Positions 22,269-29,671 of a stretch of 46,850 nt of DNA are shown here, piece after piece. Below the pieces are notes generated by a model. It did not search any database and was not told the origin of the DNA. It worked only from the letters and a program-made list of their open reading frames with translations. Source of the stretch: an uncultured bacterium. GTDB lineage: Bacteria > Patescibacteriota > Minisyncoccia > Moranbacterales > UBA2206. The stretch lies in assembly GCA_903937035.1 (NCBI GenBank), contig CAIZXS010000026.1, positions 1 to 46,850 of the forward strand, written 5' to 3'. A program made the position numbers and the translations under genes. The first letter of the stretch is position 1; each line of letters starts with the position of its first letter.

Positions 22269-22769
22269 ATGAAAGTAATAATGATGATGGCAATGACTTT
22301 GGACGGCAAAATTGCCAAGTCTAGTGATCATTTTCCAGACTGGACAAGTAAGGAGGATAAAAAGCTATTCGCCAAAACTTCCAAAGAGGCGGGGGTTGTA
22401 ATTATGGGGGATAAAACTTTTTTTACTTTTCCTGCACCGCTGAAAGATCGTCTGAATGTTGTTTTTACCTTGGAAGAAAATCCTAAGCCAATCGAAGGCG
22501 TGAAATGGGTGAAGGGTGATCCAGAAGCAGTTCTTGAAGAGTTGGCGTCTATGGGGCATAAATCAGCCATCTTGGGTGGTGGTGCTTTTGTAAATGGCCT
22601 ATTTTTGGAGCACAAGCTAATTAACGAAATATGGATTACTGTAGAGCCAAAAATTTTCGGTGAGGGCCTTTCGCTTTTTAAGGGTGATTTTGATGTTAGC
22701 TTGAACTTGAATAGCGTCGAGAAGATTAATGATAATTCTGTAGTTTTGAAATACGAGGTTTTATATTAA
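22269..22769 (+). CDS. Dihydrofolate reductase / RibD C-terminal-domain protein
   Basis: 166 residues with the DHFR fold: N-terminal MMMAMTLDGKIAKSSD, VVIMGDKTFFTFP (the MGRKT region) and the NADPH loop ILGGGAFVNGLF. The ending EIWITVEPKIFGEG is shared with the RibD-C and YwjB/YyaP groups. Two jobs are plausible: regenerating tetrahydrofolate for the thymidylate synthase nearby, or a pyrimidine reductase step in riboflavin synthesis (riboflavin genes lie 3-4 kb downstream but no deaminase partner is seen). I favour the first because it sits within the nucleotide block. Confidence 0.72.
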   Translation: MKVIMMMAMTLDGKIAKSSDHFPDWTSKEDKKLFAKTSKEAGVVIMGDKTFFTFPAPLKDRLNVVFTLEENPKPIEGVKWVKGDPEAVLEELASMGHKSAILGGGAFVNGLFLEHKLINEIWITVEPKIFGEGLSLFKGDFDVSLNLNSVEKINDNSVVLKYEVLY

Positions 22770-22834
22770 GTTATAATGGGACTGATCGTTGAGATAATAT
22801 AAAGTTGAAGCTAGACTTAATTTTAGTTAAAAAA

Positions 22835-23041
22835 ATGAAGTTAGAAAATTATAAAAATGCTAAAACACCAAAAGAAGCAGTTGGAGGAACGCGCGAAGGA
22901 TTGACCGATCCCGTTGTTGATGATTTAATTGCTGTCAGAGAGCGCTGGGATGAAGAATTTGAAAAAAAACAAGCAGAAAGACGAACAGAATTGCTAGAAG
23001 CTGAAAAAGAAGGGCGCTTAACTTTTTCTAAATATAAATAA
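22835..23041 (+). CDS. Small charged hypothetical protein before gatB
   Basis: 68 residues from ATG 22835. Strongly charged, probably mostly helical (RERWDEEFEKKQAERRTELL). It ends 11 bases before gatB, so it is likely co-transcribed with it. No membrane segment and no match I recognise; too small and divergent to be a convincing GatC. Confidence 0.5.
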   Translation: MKLENYKNAKTPKEAVGGTREGLTDPVVDDLIAVRERWDEEFEKKQAERRTELLEAEKEGRLTFSKYK

Positions 23042-23052
23042 TTTTTTACCAT

Positions 23053-24531
23053 ATGAACAAATACACGGCTGTTATTGGCATGGAAATCCATGTTGAACTG
23101 AAAACTAAATCCAAAATGTTTTGCTCGAGTAAGAATGGTATGGGAATGGAAACAGAGCCGAATGTGAATATTTGTCCGGTTTGCACTGCGCAACCTGGAA
23201 CGCTTCCTGTGCCGAATCGCCAAGCAATTGAATTTGTGCAACTGGCTGGATTGGCTTTGAATTGTCAATTAAGGTTAGACAGTAAATTTGATCGTAAAAA
23301 TTATTTCTATCCTGACATTCCTAAGGGCTATCAGATTTCTCAATATGACCAGCCGTTTTGTGAGGCAGGACACCTGGATGTTTTAGGAAAAAAAATTGGT
23401 GTAACCAGAATTCATCTCGAAGAAGATACGGGAAAGTTGGTTCATCCCAAGGGTGCGAATTACTCCCTGGTTGATTTTAATCGGGCGGGCGTTCCACTGA
23501 TGGAGCTCGTCACCGAACCGGACATTGAAACGGCTGAAGAGGCACGCGTGTTTTGCCAAAAATTACAACAAATTTGTCGCTATCTCAAGATTTCTGATGC
23601 CGATATGGAAAAGGGACATATGCGTTGTGAAGTTAACCTATCGCTCTATAAAAAAGGTGAAGAGAAGCTTTCTGGCACGAAGGTGGAAGTGAAAAATATC
23701 AACTCGTTCAAGTTTGTAGAAAAAGCCATTGCCTATGAGATTGAGCGGCAGACGGAAGTGTTGGAGAAAGGCGAGAAAATTGTGCAAGAAACGCGTGGCT
23801 GGGATGCTAATCGCAATGTGACAGTATCGCAGCGAAAAAAAGAATCCGCCCATGATTATCGCTATTTTCCTGAACCAGATATTCCTCCTTTTCAATTTAC
23901 TCCAGAATATGTCGAGGAGATGAAAAGGAAATTGCCAGAATTGCCCGATCAAAAAGTGAAACGTTTCAAAGTTGAATATGGTCTCGCCGACGATGCAATT
24001 TTAGTGCTCACAACCGACCCAGCTTTGGCAGATTATTTTGAGAATGTTGTCAGTGAAATAAAGGAAAAAATTGATTGTAAGGAATTTTCAGTTCCTCTGG
24101 AAAAAGCCTTAGCACTGGCTGCCAATTATATGGTGGGGGAACTCCGAAAACACTTAATGACGAATGGTGGAGAAATTGCTGAGTTAAAAATCACTCCAGA
24201 GAATTACGCTGAGCTTATCGCGATTGTGGGGGAGGGAAAAATCAGCTCGTCCGGGGCGCAAACAGTACTAAAAGTTATGTATGAAACTGGCGCTGATCCG
24301 TCGCAAATTATTGAAGAGAAAAATCTGATCCAAATGAGCGATGCGGGAGAGTTGGAAAAAATTGTCGATTTAGTTCTAGCAAAGAATGAAAAGTCAGTGA
24401 CGGACTATAAGGCAGGAAAAGAAAATGCTTTGAAGTTTCTTGTTGGGCAGGTGATGGCAGTATCAAAGGGAAAAGCGAATCCTACTGTTGCATCTGAATT
24501 ATTGATTAAAAAGTTAGCGGAGATGGCATAA
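23053..24531 (+). CDS. gatB: Asp/Glu-tRNA(Asn/Gln) amidotransferase subunit B
   Basis: Part of GatCAB, which converts Glu-tRNA(Gln) and Asp-tRNA(Asn) to the amidated forms. 492 residues, normal length. N-terminal IGMEIHVELKTKSKMFC and VNICPVCTAQPGTLPVPN, the DIPKGYQISQYDQPFC segment and HLEEDTGK are hallmark GatB blocks. The C-terminal tail domain (about 340-492, ISSSGAQTVLKVMY and GKANPTVASELL) binds the tRNA. gatA and gatC are not in the window. Confidence 0.95.
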   Translation: MNKYTAVIGMEIHVELKTKSKMFCSSKNGMGMETEPNVNICPVCTAQPGTLPVPNRQAIEFVQLAGLALNCQLRLDSKFDRKNYFYPDIPKGYQISQYDQPFCEAGHLDVLGKKIGVTRIHLEEDTGKLVHPKGANYSLVDFNRAGVPLMELVTEPDIETAEEARVFCQKLQQICRYLKISDADMEKGHMRCEVNLSLYKKGEEKLSGTKVEVKNINSFKFVEKAIAYEIERQTEVLEKGEKIVQETRGWDANRNVTVSQRKKESAHDYRYFPEPDIPPFQFTPEYVEEMKRKLPELPDQKVKRFKVEYGLADDAILVLTTDPALADYFENVVSEIKEKIDCKEFSVPLEKALALAANYMVGELRKHLMTNGGEIAELKITPENYAELIAIVGEGKISSSGAQTVLKVMYETGADPSQIIEEKNLIQMSDAGELEKIVDLVLAKNEKSVTDYKAGKENALKFLVGQVMAVSKGKANPTVASELLIKKLAEMA

Positions 24532-24560
24532 TAAGTAATTTAATTTTTAACAATAAAAAT

Positions 24561-24917
24561 ATGGGAGAAGGCTATGGTTCATTTAACAAGTTTCCAGGAT
24601 CTAGAAAATCCGCAGGAATTGAATATAAAAATCCCCCTATGGATGTTTGGGGACGGGTGTCAGAAGAGGCTGAAAGAATAGTTTTAGGTCGCAAGATAGA
24701 TTGGAATAATAATTCCAAGGCTTTGGCACTAATAAAAGAAATTCTAAGTGATCCAGAGTTTAAGATAGGAATAAAGGGGGTCTGGGACAATCAGGTTCAG
24801 CTTGGGAGTTTTGATAGCAGTGACCCTGAGAAGCAAGAAGTCGCATGGGCAACGAGATTAGCTGGCGTATTGGAAGACAAGGTTGCAATTAAATTGAAAG
24901 GCAGGGTTTATCATTAG
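24561..24917 (+). CDS. Hypothetical protein, 118 residues
   Basis: Soluble, no signal or membrane segment. A Gly/Pro/Asn-rich start leads into a helical middle (SEEAERIVLGRKIDWNNN, KALALIKEILSDPEFK). Thirty bases behind gatB and overlapping the miaA stop by four bases tail to tail. The visible composition is protein-like, but I recognise no family. Confidence 0.55.
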   Translation: MGEGYGSFNKFPGSRKSAGIEYKNPPMDVWGRVSEEAERIVLGRKIDWNNNSKALALIKEILSDPEFKIGIKGVWDNQVQLGSFDSSDPEKQEVAWATRLAGVLEDKVAIKLKGRVYH

Positions 24918-25837
24918 AGAAACATCTTCACTTCTTGCTCAATTTCTTGATATTTTTTCTTGTTCGTTGAAGCTGTAGGTAGCCAAATAATTCTCTCATC
25001 TTTTTTAAACCAAGTCATCTGACGTTTGGCGTAATCTTTTTCAGAAAAATAGACCTTAGAAAACAGCTCCTTTTCCGGGAGTTGTTTTTGCAAAAATTTT
25101 GCAATCCAAAGATAGCCCAGGCCGAAGCTTTCCATTTTTTTCCAACTGATTTTTTGTTCACGATGGAGTCGTACGACCTCTTCAATCATGCCTTCGTCAA
25201 ATCTTTGCTTTAGCCTTTTTTCAATATTTTGTTGTAGTTTTTCTTTAGGAAGAGATATGCCGATTTGCAGAAAGTCGTATTTAGTATTTAGTGTTTGGTA
25301 TTTAGTATTGGGGACACAACCGAGAGTTTGGCAGATTTCGATTGCGCGAATGAGTCTTACTGGATTTTTGGCATCAATATTTTTCGCGCGAACCGGATCA
25401 AGTTTTTTGAGTTCCACAAAAAGTTCCGCAATGGATTTTTTGCCTAATTTTTCTCGTAATTTCCAGTCTGGTTTTACTTCAGGGTAAACCACATCATCAA
25501 CTAGGGCTTTAATCCAAAAACCGGTTCCGCCGCAAATTATGGGTAATTTTCCACGTTTTAGGATATCGGCTATAATTTTATTGGCCTTTTTCTTGAAGTG
25601 TGCCGCGCTGAAATTAGTTTTAGGACTGACAATATCAAGCATATGGTGCTTGGCAAGCGCTTGTTCCGCTTTGGTGACTTTGCCTGTGCCAACGTCCATT
25701 CCGCGATAGATTTGGCGACTATCAGCCGAAATTATCTCACCATTAAACTTACGCGCCAATTTTATAGCGACAGAAGACTTTCCAGAGGACGTGGGGCCGA
25801 GAATAACGATTATTTTTGACTTTTGAGTGTTTATCAT
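24914..25837 (-). CDS. miaA: tRNA dimethylallyltransferase
   Basis: Adds the isopentenyl group to A37 of tRNAs reading UNN codons. P-loop GPTSSGKS (14-21), ISADSRQIYRGMDVGTGK (36-53) and GGTGFWIKAL (103-112) are diagnostic. 307 residues. Residues 177-187 read NTKYQTLNTKY, a tandem repeat produced by three copies of a GTATTTAGT-type unit (on +, about 25279-25311), placed at a surface position after the RLIRAIEIC helix. It resembles in-frame insertion of a short DNA repeat. miaB, the enzyme acting next on the same base, is 2.4 kb away. Confidence 0.94.
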   Translation of the reverse strand: MINTQKSKIIVILGPTSSGKSSVAIKLARKFNGEIISADSRQIYRGMDVGTGKVTKAEQALAKHHMLDIVSPKTNFSAAHFKKKANKIIADILKRGKLPIICGGTGFWIKALVDDVVYPEVKPDWKLREKLGKKSIAELFVELKKLDPVRAKNIDAKNPVRLIRAIEICQTLGCVPNTKYQTLNTKYDFLQIGISLPKEKLQQNIEKRLKQRFDEGMIEEVVRLHREQKISWKKMESFGLGYLWIAKFLQKQLPEKELFSKVYFSEKDYAKRQMTWFKKDERIIWLPTASTNKKKYQEIEQEVKMFL

Positions 25838-25885
25838 AGTATCCTATATGATAATACTATTCGTACTGATAAATCAAGCAAAGCA

Positions 25886-26224
25886 ATGAAAAATATATTT
25901 GAAGGCAATGTGGTTCATGGGCAAAAAGAAGGTCGAAAGCTTGGCTTTCCCACGGCTAATGTTGAATTTTTTGGAGAGCTAGATGAAGGCGTGTATGCCG
26001 GCTGGGCTATTGTTGACGGTAAAAAATACAAAGCAGGGATAATGTATCGAAATGGAACGACTATTCTGGAAGCCTATATCTTGGACTTTTCAGGAGATAT
26101 TTATGGAAAAAAGATGGAACTAGAAATCGGGAAAAAAATTAGAGAAATTATAAGATTTGAAAATGATAGGGAGCTGATAGCACAGATTAAAAAAGATGTG
26201 AAATTAATCAAAGATAAAATTTAA
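25886..26224 (+). CDS. Stand-alone riboflavin kinase
   Basis: Makes FMN from riboflavin and ATP. 112 residues from ATG 25886; the frame is open upstream but only from 25823 within the divergent promoter. GRKLGFPTANV (16-26) is the flavokinase motif with the catalytic PTAN, and EAYILDF carries the second conserved acid. Bacterial RibF normally fuses this domain to an N-terminal FAD synthetase; that half is absent, so this is the single-domain form. Followed, after a repeat, by riboflavin synthase and lumazine synthase. Confidence 0.84.
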   Translation: MKNIFEGNVVHGQKEGRKLGFPTANVEFFGELDEGVYAGWAIVDGKKYKAGIMYRNGTTILEAYILDFSGDIYGKKMELEIGKKIREIIRFENDRELIAQIKKDVKLIKDKI

Positions 26225-26249
26225 TGTTCACATAAAACTAAACCCTAGC

Positions 26250-26422
26250 TGTCATCCTGAGCGGAGTCCTGTACTCAGGACGCAGTCGAAGGATCTGCTA
26301 GCCGTAACCCAAAGCTTTCTATCTACTAGTGGGGCTTACGGTAATGGAAAGTAGATCCTTGCTCCACCGCTAAAGCTAAGGCGGCACGCGGTCGACTTCA
26401 CTCCGCTTCGCTCAGGATGACA
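26250..26422. repeat. MITE-like repeat, copy 1
   Basis: 173 bases bounded by TGTCATCCTGAGCG and its inverted copy CGCTCAGGATGACA. An inner block (26351-26396, GTAGATCCTTGCTCCACCGC and onward) recurs in opposite orientation at about 42229-42275. No reading frame. It sits between the riboflavin kinase and riboflavin synthase genes. Confidence 0.8.
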
Positions 26423-26448
26423 GTTTGTAATTAAGTTCACAAATCATC

Positions 26449-27054
26449 ATGTTCACAGGAATTATAACTAAAGTTTCAATTGTAGAAAGCGCCAAAGAAA
26501 GAGGCGGCAGTTTTTTTGTGGCTATTAAAAAACCAAAAAGTTGGAAAATAAAATTGGGCGATAGCATTTCAATTAATGGTGTTTGCTCAACTGTGAAGAA
26601 TATTTCAAAAAATAGTTTTGAAGTGGAATATATGCCGGAGACGATTAAAAAGACCACTGCTGGAACTTTTGCCAAAGGGCGAGTGGTTAATCTGGAAAAA
26701 AGTCTGACGCTGAATCAATTACTGGACGGTCACATCGTTCAGGGGCATATTGATGCGCGAGGAAAAATCATTGAAATTCAGGACGTGAAAAAATCGAAAG
26801 TGATGAAAATCCAAGCGCCAAAAAAAGTGCTGGCGCTCATTGTGGAAAAAGGCTCAGTGTCAGTGGATGGCATTAGTCTTACAGTTATTGAGACAAAAAA
26901 GGATTGGTTTAGTATCTCATTGGTTGAGTATACTCTTAACAACACTAATTTAGGAGTGATTGAAAAAGGTGCTGAGGTGAATATTGAGACTGATATCTTG
27001 GCGAAATATATCTATAAAATTTTGAAGAAACAAATCCATGCAAAGAAAAACTGA
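26449..27054 (+). CDS. ribE: Riboflavin synthase alpha chain
   Basis: Dismutates two 6,7-dimethyl-8-ribityllumazines to riboflavin. 201 residues made of two lumazine-binding repeats: the N-terminal MFTGII start with GDSISINGVCSTV, and the second with LLDGHIVQGHIDARG and KGSVSVDGISLTV. The catalytic N-terminal Phe2 and the Cys in NGVC are kept. Overlaps ribH by 17 bases, consistent with coupled translation. Confidence 0.95.
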   Translation: MFTGIITKVSIVESAKERGGSFFVAIKKPKSWKIKLGDSISINGVCSTVKNISKNSFEVEYMPETIKKTTAGTFAKGRVVNLEKSLTLNQLLDGHIVQGHIDARGKIIEIQDVKKSKVMKIQAPKKVLALIVEKGSVSVDGISLTVIETKKDWFSISLVEYTLNNTNLGVIEKGAEVNIETDILAKYIYKILKKQIHAKKN

Positions 27055-27493
27055 GATTTTAGAAAAAAAACTAGATGGAAGTAGATTGAAAATTGCTCTG
27101 GTGGTTTCCCGATTCAACTCTGACATCACAGAGAAGATGCTCGCAGGGGCTCTTCGAACATTGGAGGAGAATTCTGTTCCCAAAAAGAACATCGAAATTG
27201 TTTGGGTTCCAGGCTCATTTGAAATTCCTCTTGCTTGTCAGCGCGTGGCAAAAACCAAAAAATATGACGGTATTGTGACCATTGGGTGCGTAATTAAAGG
27301 CGATACAGACCATTTCTATTACATTTCCTCTGAAGCAAGCCACGGAATTATGCGAGTAATGCTCGATTTCTCGATTCCGGTTGGTTTTGGCGTAATTACT
27401 ACCAAAAATATTGAACAAGCCCAGGAACGTTCTGGTAATAAAAATAATAAAGGCTCCGAAGCCACTCAGGCAGTCTTGGAAATGCTATCTTGA
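27038..27493 (+). CDS. ribH: 6,7-dimethyl-8-ribityllumazine synthase
   Basis: Condenses the pyrimidine diamine with dihydroxybutanone phosphate. 151 residues. VVSRFNSDIT, VPGSFEIPLA, GCVIKGDTDHFYYI (with the catalytic His) and the end segment ERSGNKNNKGSEA cover the active site. The usual G-D-T-x-H-F-D-Y reads GDTDHFYYI, a mild variation. Neither RibA/B (GTP cyclohydrolase, DHBP synthase) nor a full RibD is in the window, so the upper pathway must be elsewhere or the precursors imported. Confidence 0.94.
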   Translation: MQRKTEILEKKLDGSRLKIALVVSRFNSDITEKMLAGALRTLEENSVPKKNIEIVWVPGSFEIPLACQRVAKTKKYDGIVTIGCVIKGDTDHFYYISSEASHGIMRVMLDFSIPVGFGVITTKNIEQAQERSGNKNNKGSEATQAVLEMLS

Positions 27494-27519
27494 TGGATTC
27501 TTAGGGCCAAGCTAGCTCA

Positions 27520-27548
27520 TTGACAGATTGGAAAAATTTGATTAGTAT
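27520..27548 (+). promoter_or_regulatory. Promoter of the 159-residue unknown gene
   Basis: TTGACA (27520-27525), a 17-base spacer and TAGTAT (27543-27548). Start near 27555, giving a leader of about 100 nt. Confidence 0.6.
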
Positions 27549-27654
27549 GAAAAATCAAAAGCAATAAATAGTAGGAATAAGTACCTTAATCATTTTTATG
27601 TGAAATTATAAGGCGGGGTAATAAGTTAACCGGAGAAAAAAAGGAGGGTATCCC

Positions 27655-28134
27655 ATGAAAGAAATCGTTGGAAGCGGAGTCCGTGGAAAAAGCTTTGCGC
27701 GGGTAAATGTGGGTAGTTCGGACATAAATGGCATTAGGCAGGAAGTGGTGTCCAATAATATGGGGATCAGCGCTGCAGCCGGGATGATTTTAGATAGAAT
27801 TGAAATCAGCCCCACGAGAAAAGAGGTATTATTATGGGAAGTTACTGGCAAGGAGCTGGGTCAAAAACTGCCCGCCGAACAGCCTGAAATTTTCGGCCTG
27901 GCTCTCCAGTGTGGTTTTGTGGAGTCCTCGGCAGAGGCAATTGCGAGATCGCGAGTCGCCTATGCTGGCCAGGGATGGAAAAATGGCGGAATGAGTCCAA
28001 TCCAAATTGGGAGTGCACTTTACTTGCTCGATTTGCGCTGGACTAGCATGCGGAGTTGGCTGGGTGCAGTAGTCATGAACGATGGCTATCTATTCAGTCC
28101 GGACAGTATTTGGCTATTCGAGCGCCCTTCTTAA
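27655..28134 (+). CDS. Hypothetical protein, 159 residues, strong SD
   Basis: The start at 27655 is fixed by AAAGGAGGG (about 27639-27647), one of the best SD sequences in the window. Soluble protein without signal or membrane segments; middle part EVLLWEVTGKELGQKLP and end MNDGYLFSPDSIWLFERP look like a compact alpha/beta fold. Family unknown. Its set-up (TTGACA promoter, about 100-nt leader, SD, own terminator, single gene) is the same as for the Nudix gene at 1528 and the unknown gene at 2931. Confidence 0.68.
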   Translation: MKEIVGSGVRGKSFARVNVGSSDINGIRQEVVSNNMGISAAAGMILDRIEISPTRKEVLLWEVTGKELGQKLPAEQPEIFGLALQCGFVESSAEAIARSRVAYAGQGWKNGGMSPIQIGSALYLLDLRWTSMRSWLGAVVMNDGYLFSPDSIWLFERPS

Positions 28135-28153
28135 TAATGATTTCTGAAAATCA

Positions 28154-28192
28154 AAAAATGGCCTGATGGATAAATCCGTCGGGCCATTTTTA
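28154..28192. terminator. Terminator between convergent genes
   Basis: AAAATGGCCTGATGGA and TCCGTCGGGCCATTTT form a long stem with a TAAA loop and A/T runs on both sides; it overlaps the end of miaB. Confidence 0.88.
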
Positions 28193-29443
28193 AATTAAAC
28201 TTGCTTCAAGGTTCCAAATGTTAGATTTTGTGATTTTAGCTTTTATGAAAGTCCCGACTAAATTTTTCTGGTCGGTTTTTATTTTTACATCTTTCCCTGA
28301 ACGCGTTCGGCCAAAATAGATCCCAGCTTTTTCCAGGTCAATCAAGACTTCTAATGTTTTTCCAAGATATTTTTGATTATTGGAAAAAGCAGTTTTTTTA
28401 AGAATTTCATTGAGGAATTTTTCTCGTCGAGATTTTTCTAGTTTTAAAACATCATCTTTCATTTTCCAGGCGACAGTACCAGGGCGGGGAGAAAATTGAC
28501 CAAAATAGATCAGGTCGAATTTTACTTCTTTCATAATTTTGGCCGATTCCAAAAAGTCCTTCTTAGTTTCACTAGGAAATCCGACGATGATATCCGCGGA
28601 TATTGAACATGGCACATCGGGTTTATATTTTTTGAAAGTGGTGCGGATTCTTCTGATTAAGCTCAGATAATGCTTAGCAGTATATTTGCGGTTCATCGCA
28701 AGGAGAATCTTATCTGAGCCAGCCTGGATTGGAAGGTGGATATGCTCGCAAACTTTTTTTGATTTAGCAATTGTCTCAATTAAGTCATCCGAAACATCTT
28801 TCGGGTGCGAAGACATAAAGCGAATCCAAAAATTTCCCGGGATTTTTTCGATTTTTCTTAGGAGTTTAGGAAAAGTTGTTTCCTTGTGATTGTAGCTATT
28901 AACATTCTGCCCCAAAAGCGTGATTTCTTTGCAGCCGTTTTTGAGCAAGTTTCTAATTTCAGCAATAATCTCCGCGCTAGGCCTGGAAACTTCTCGTCCA
29001 CGGGCATAGGGCACGACGCAATAGGAGCAAAAGTTATTACAGCCGGTCATGATCGGCACTTGTGCTGTATGCTTATGAGAATATTTTGGGATTATTTCCA
29101 GATAATTGCAACTAGAATTGAGAGTGGGCAATATACTTTCTATATCTTTTATCGCACAAAAAAAATCAACTTTATCTTTTAATCTTCTTTGTACGTCTTT
29201 GCGGTTAGCAAGGCAGCCAGTCAGAATGATTTTAATTTCCGGTCGTGCTTTGCGCAAAGTATGAATAATGCTGTAGGCTCTATTTTCCGCGGTTTGGCGG
29301 ATTCCACAGGTGTTGAAAATAACCAAATCTGCCTCAGTAGTTTTTGAAGCGGGATTGTGATTATTTTTTTCCAAAAAGCTAGCAATCCGTTCCGAATCAC
29401 TGATGTTCATTTGACAGCCGAAGGTTTTGATGAAGTAACTCAT
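28190..29443 (-). CDS. miaB: tRNA-2-methylthio-N6-dimethylallyladenosine synthase
   Basis: Radical-SAM methylthiotransferase acting on the base made by MiaA. 417 residues in three parts: UPF0004 domain with its cluster Cys (FGCQMN, NTCGIR, TGCLANR), the radical-SAM core with CNNFCSYC at about 134-141, and a C-terminal TRAM domain. SYCVVPYARGREVSRP and LLGQNVNSY are MiaB-specific signatures. About 60 residues shorter than E. coli MiaB, mostly at loops. Confidence 0.94.
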   Translation of the reverse strand: MSYFIKTFGCQMNISDSERIASFLEKNNHNPASKTTEADLVIFNTCGIRQTAENRAYSIIHTLRKARPEIKIILTGCLANRKDVQRRLKDKVDFFCAIKDIESILPTLNSSCNYLEIIPKYSHKHTAQVPIMTGCNNFCSYCVVPYARGREVSRPSAEIIAEIRNLLKNGCKEITLLGQNVNSYNHKETTFPKLLRKIEKIPGNFWIRFMSSHPKDVSDDLIETIAKSKKVCEHIHLPIQAGSDKILLAMNRKYTAKHYLSLIRRIRTTFKKYKPDVPCSISADIIVGFPSETKKDFLESAKIMKEVKFDLIYFGQFSPRPGTVAWKMKDDVLKLEKSRREKFLNEILKKTAFSNNQKYLGKTLEVLIDLEKAGIYFGRTRSGKDVKIKTDQKNLVGTFIKAKITKSNIWNLEASLI

Positions 29444-29462
29444 AGAGTTTATATTTCCAAGG

Positions 29463-29650
29463 TGTCATCCCCGCGGAGGCGGGGATCTAGTGTAAACGCT
29501 CAACTAAGAATCCCCCAACTTAGTGTCTTAGTAAATTAAGTTAAAGGCCGGATTAAAGAGAGATTTGATTAAGCGTAGCAATTTTTTTGTAGTGAGATTT
29601 GAATTCAAATTGGGATTTGAGACTGGATTCCCGCCTTCGCGGGAATGACA
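29463..29650. repeat. MITE-like repeat with palindromic ends, second family
   Basis: 188 bases beginning TGTCATCCCCGCGGAGGCGG and ending in GATTCCCGCCTTCGCGGGAATGACA-type sequence (positions 29627-29650). Each end is itself a hairpin and the ends are inverted relative to each other. No reading frame. Fills the gap between miaB and thrS. Confidence 0.72.
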
Positions 29651-29671
29651 AGGAAAGCCGTAAAGAGTTTT

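Noticed and set aside
22835-23041. GatC subunit upstream of gatB
   Set aside because: Length and position are suggestive, but the sequence shows none of the usual GatC helix pattern and is highly charged.
26250-26422. CRISPR array
   Set aside because: Repeats are inverted ends of single elements, not regularly spaced direct repeats, and no cas genes are present.
26225-26448. FMN riboswitch upstream of riboflavin synthase
   Set aside because: None of the conserved RFN elements are visible; the gap is filled by a mobile repeat.
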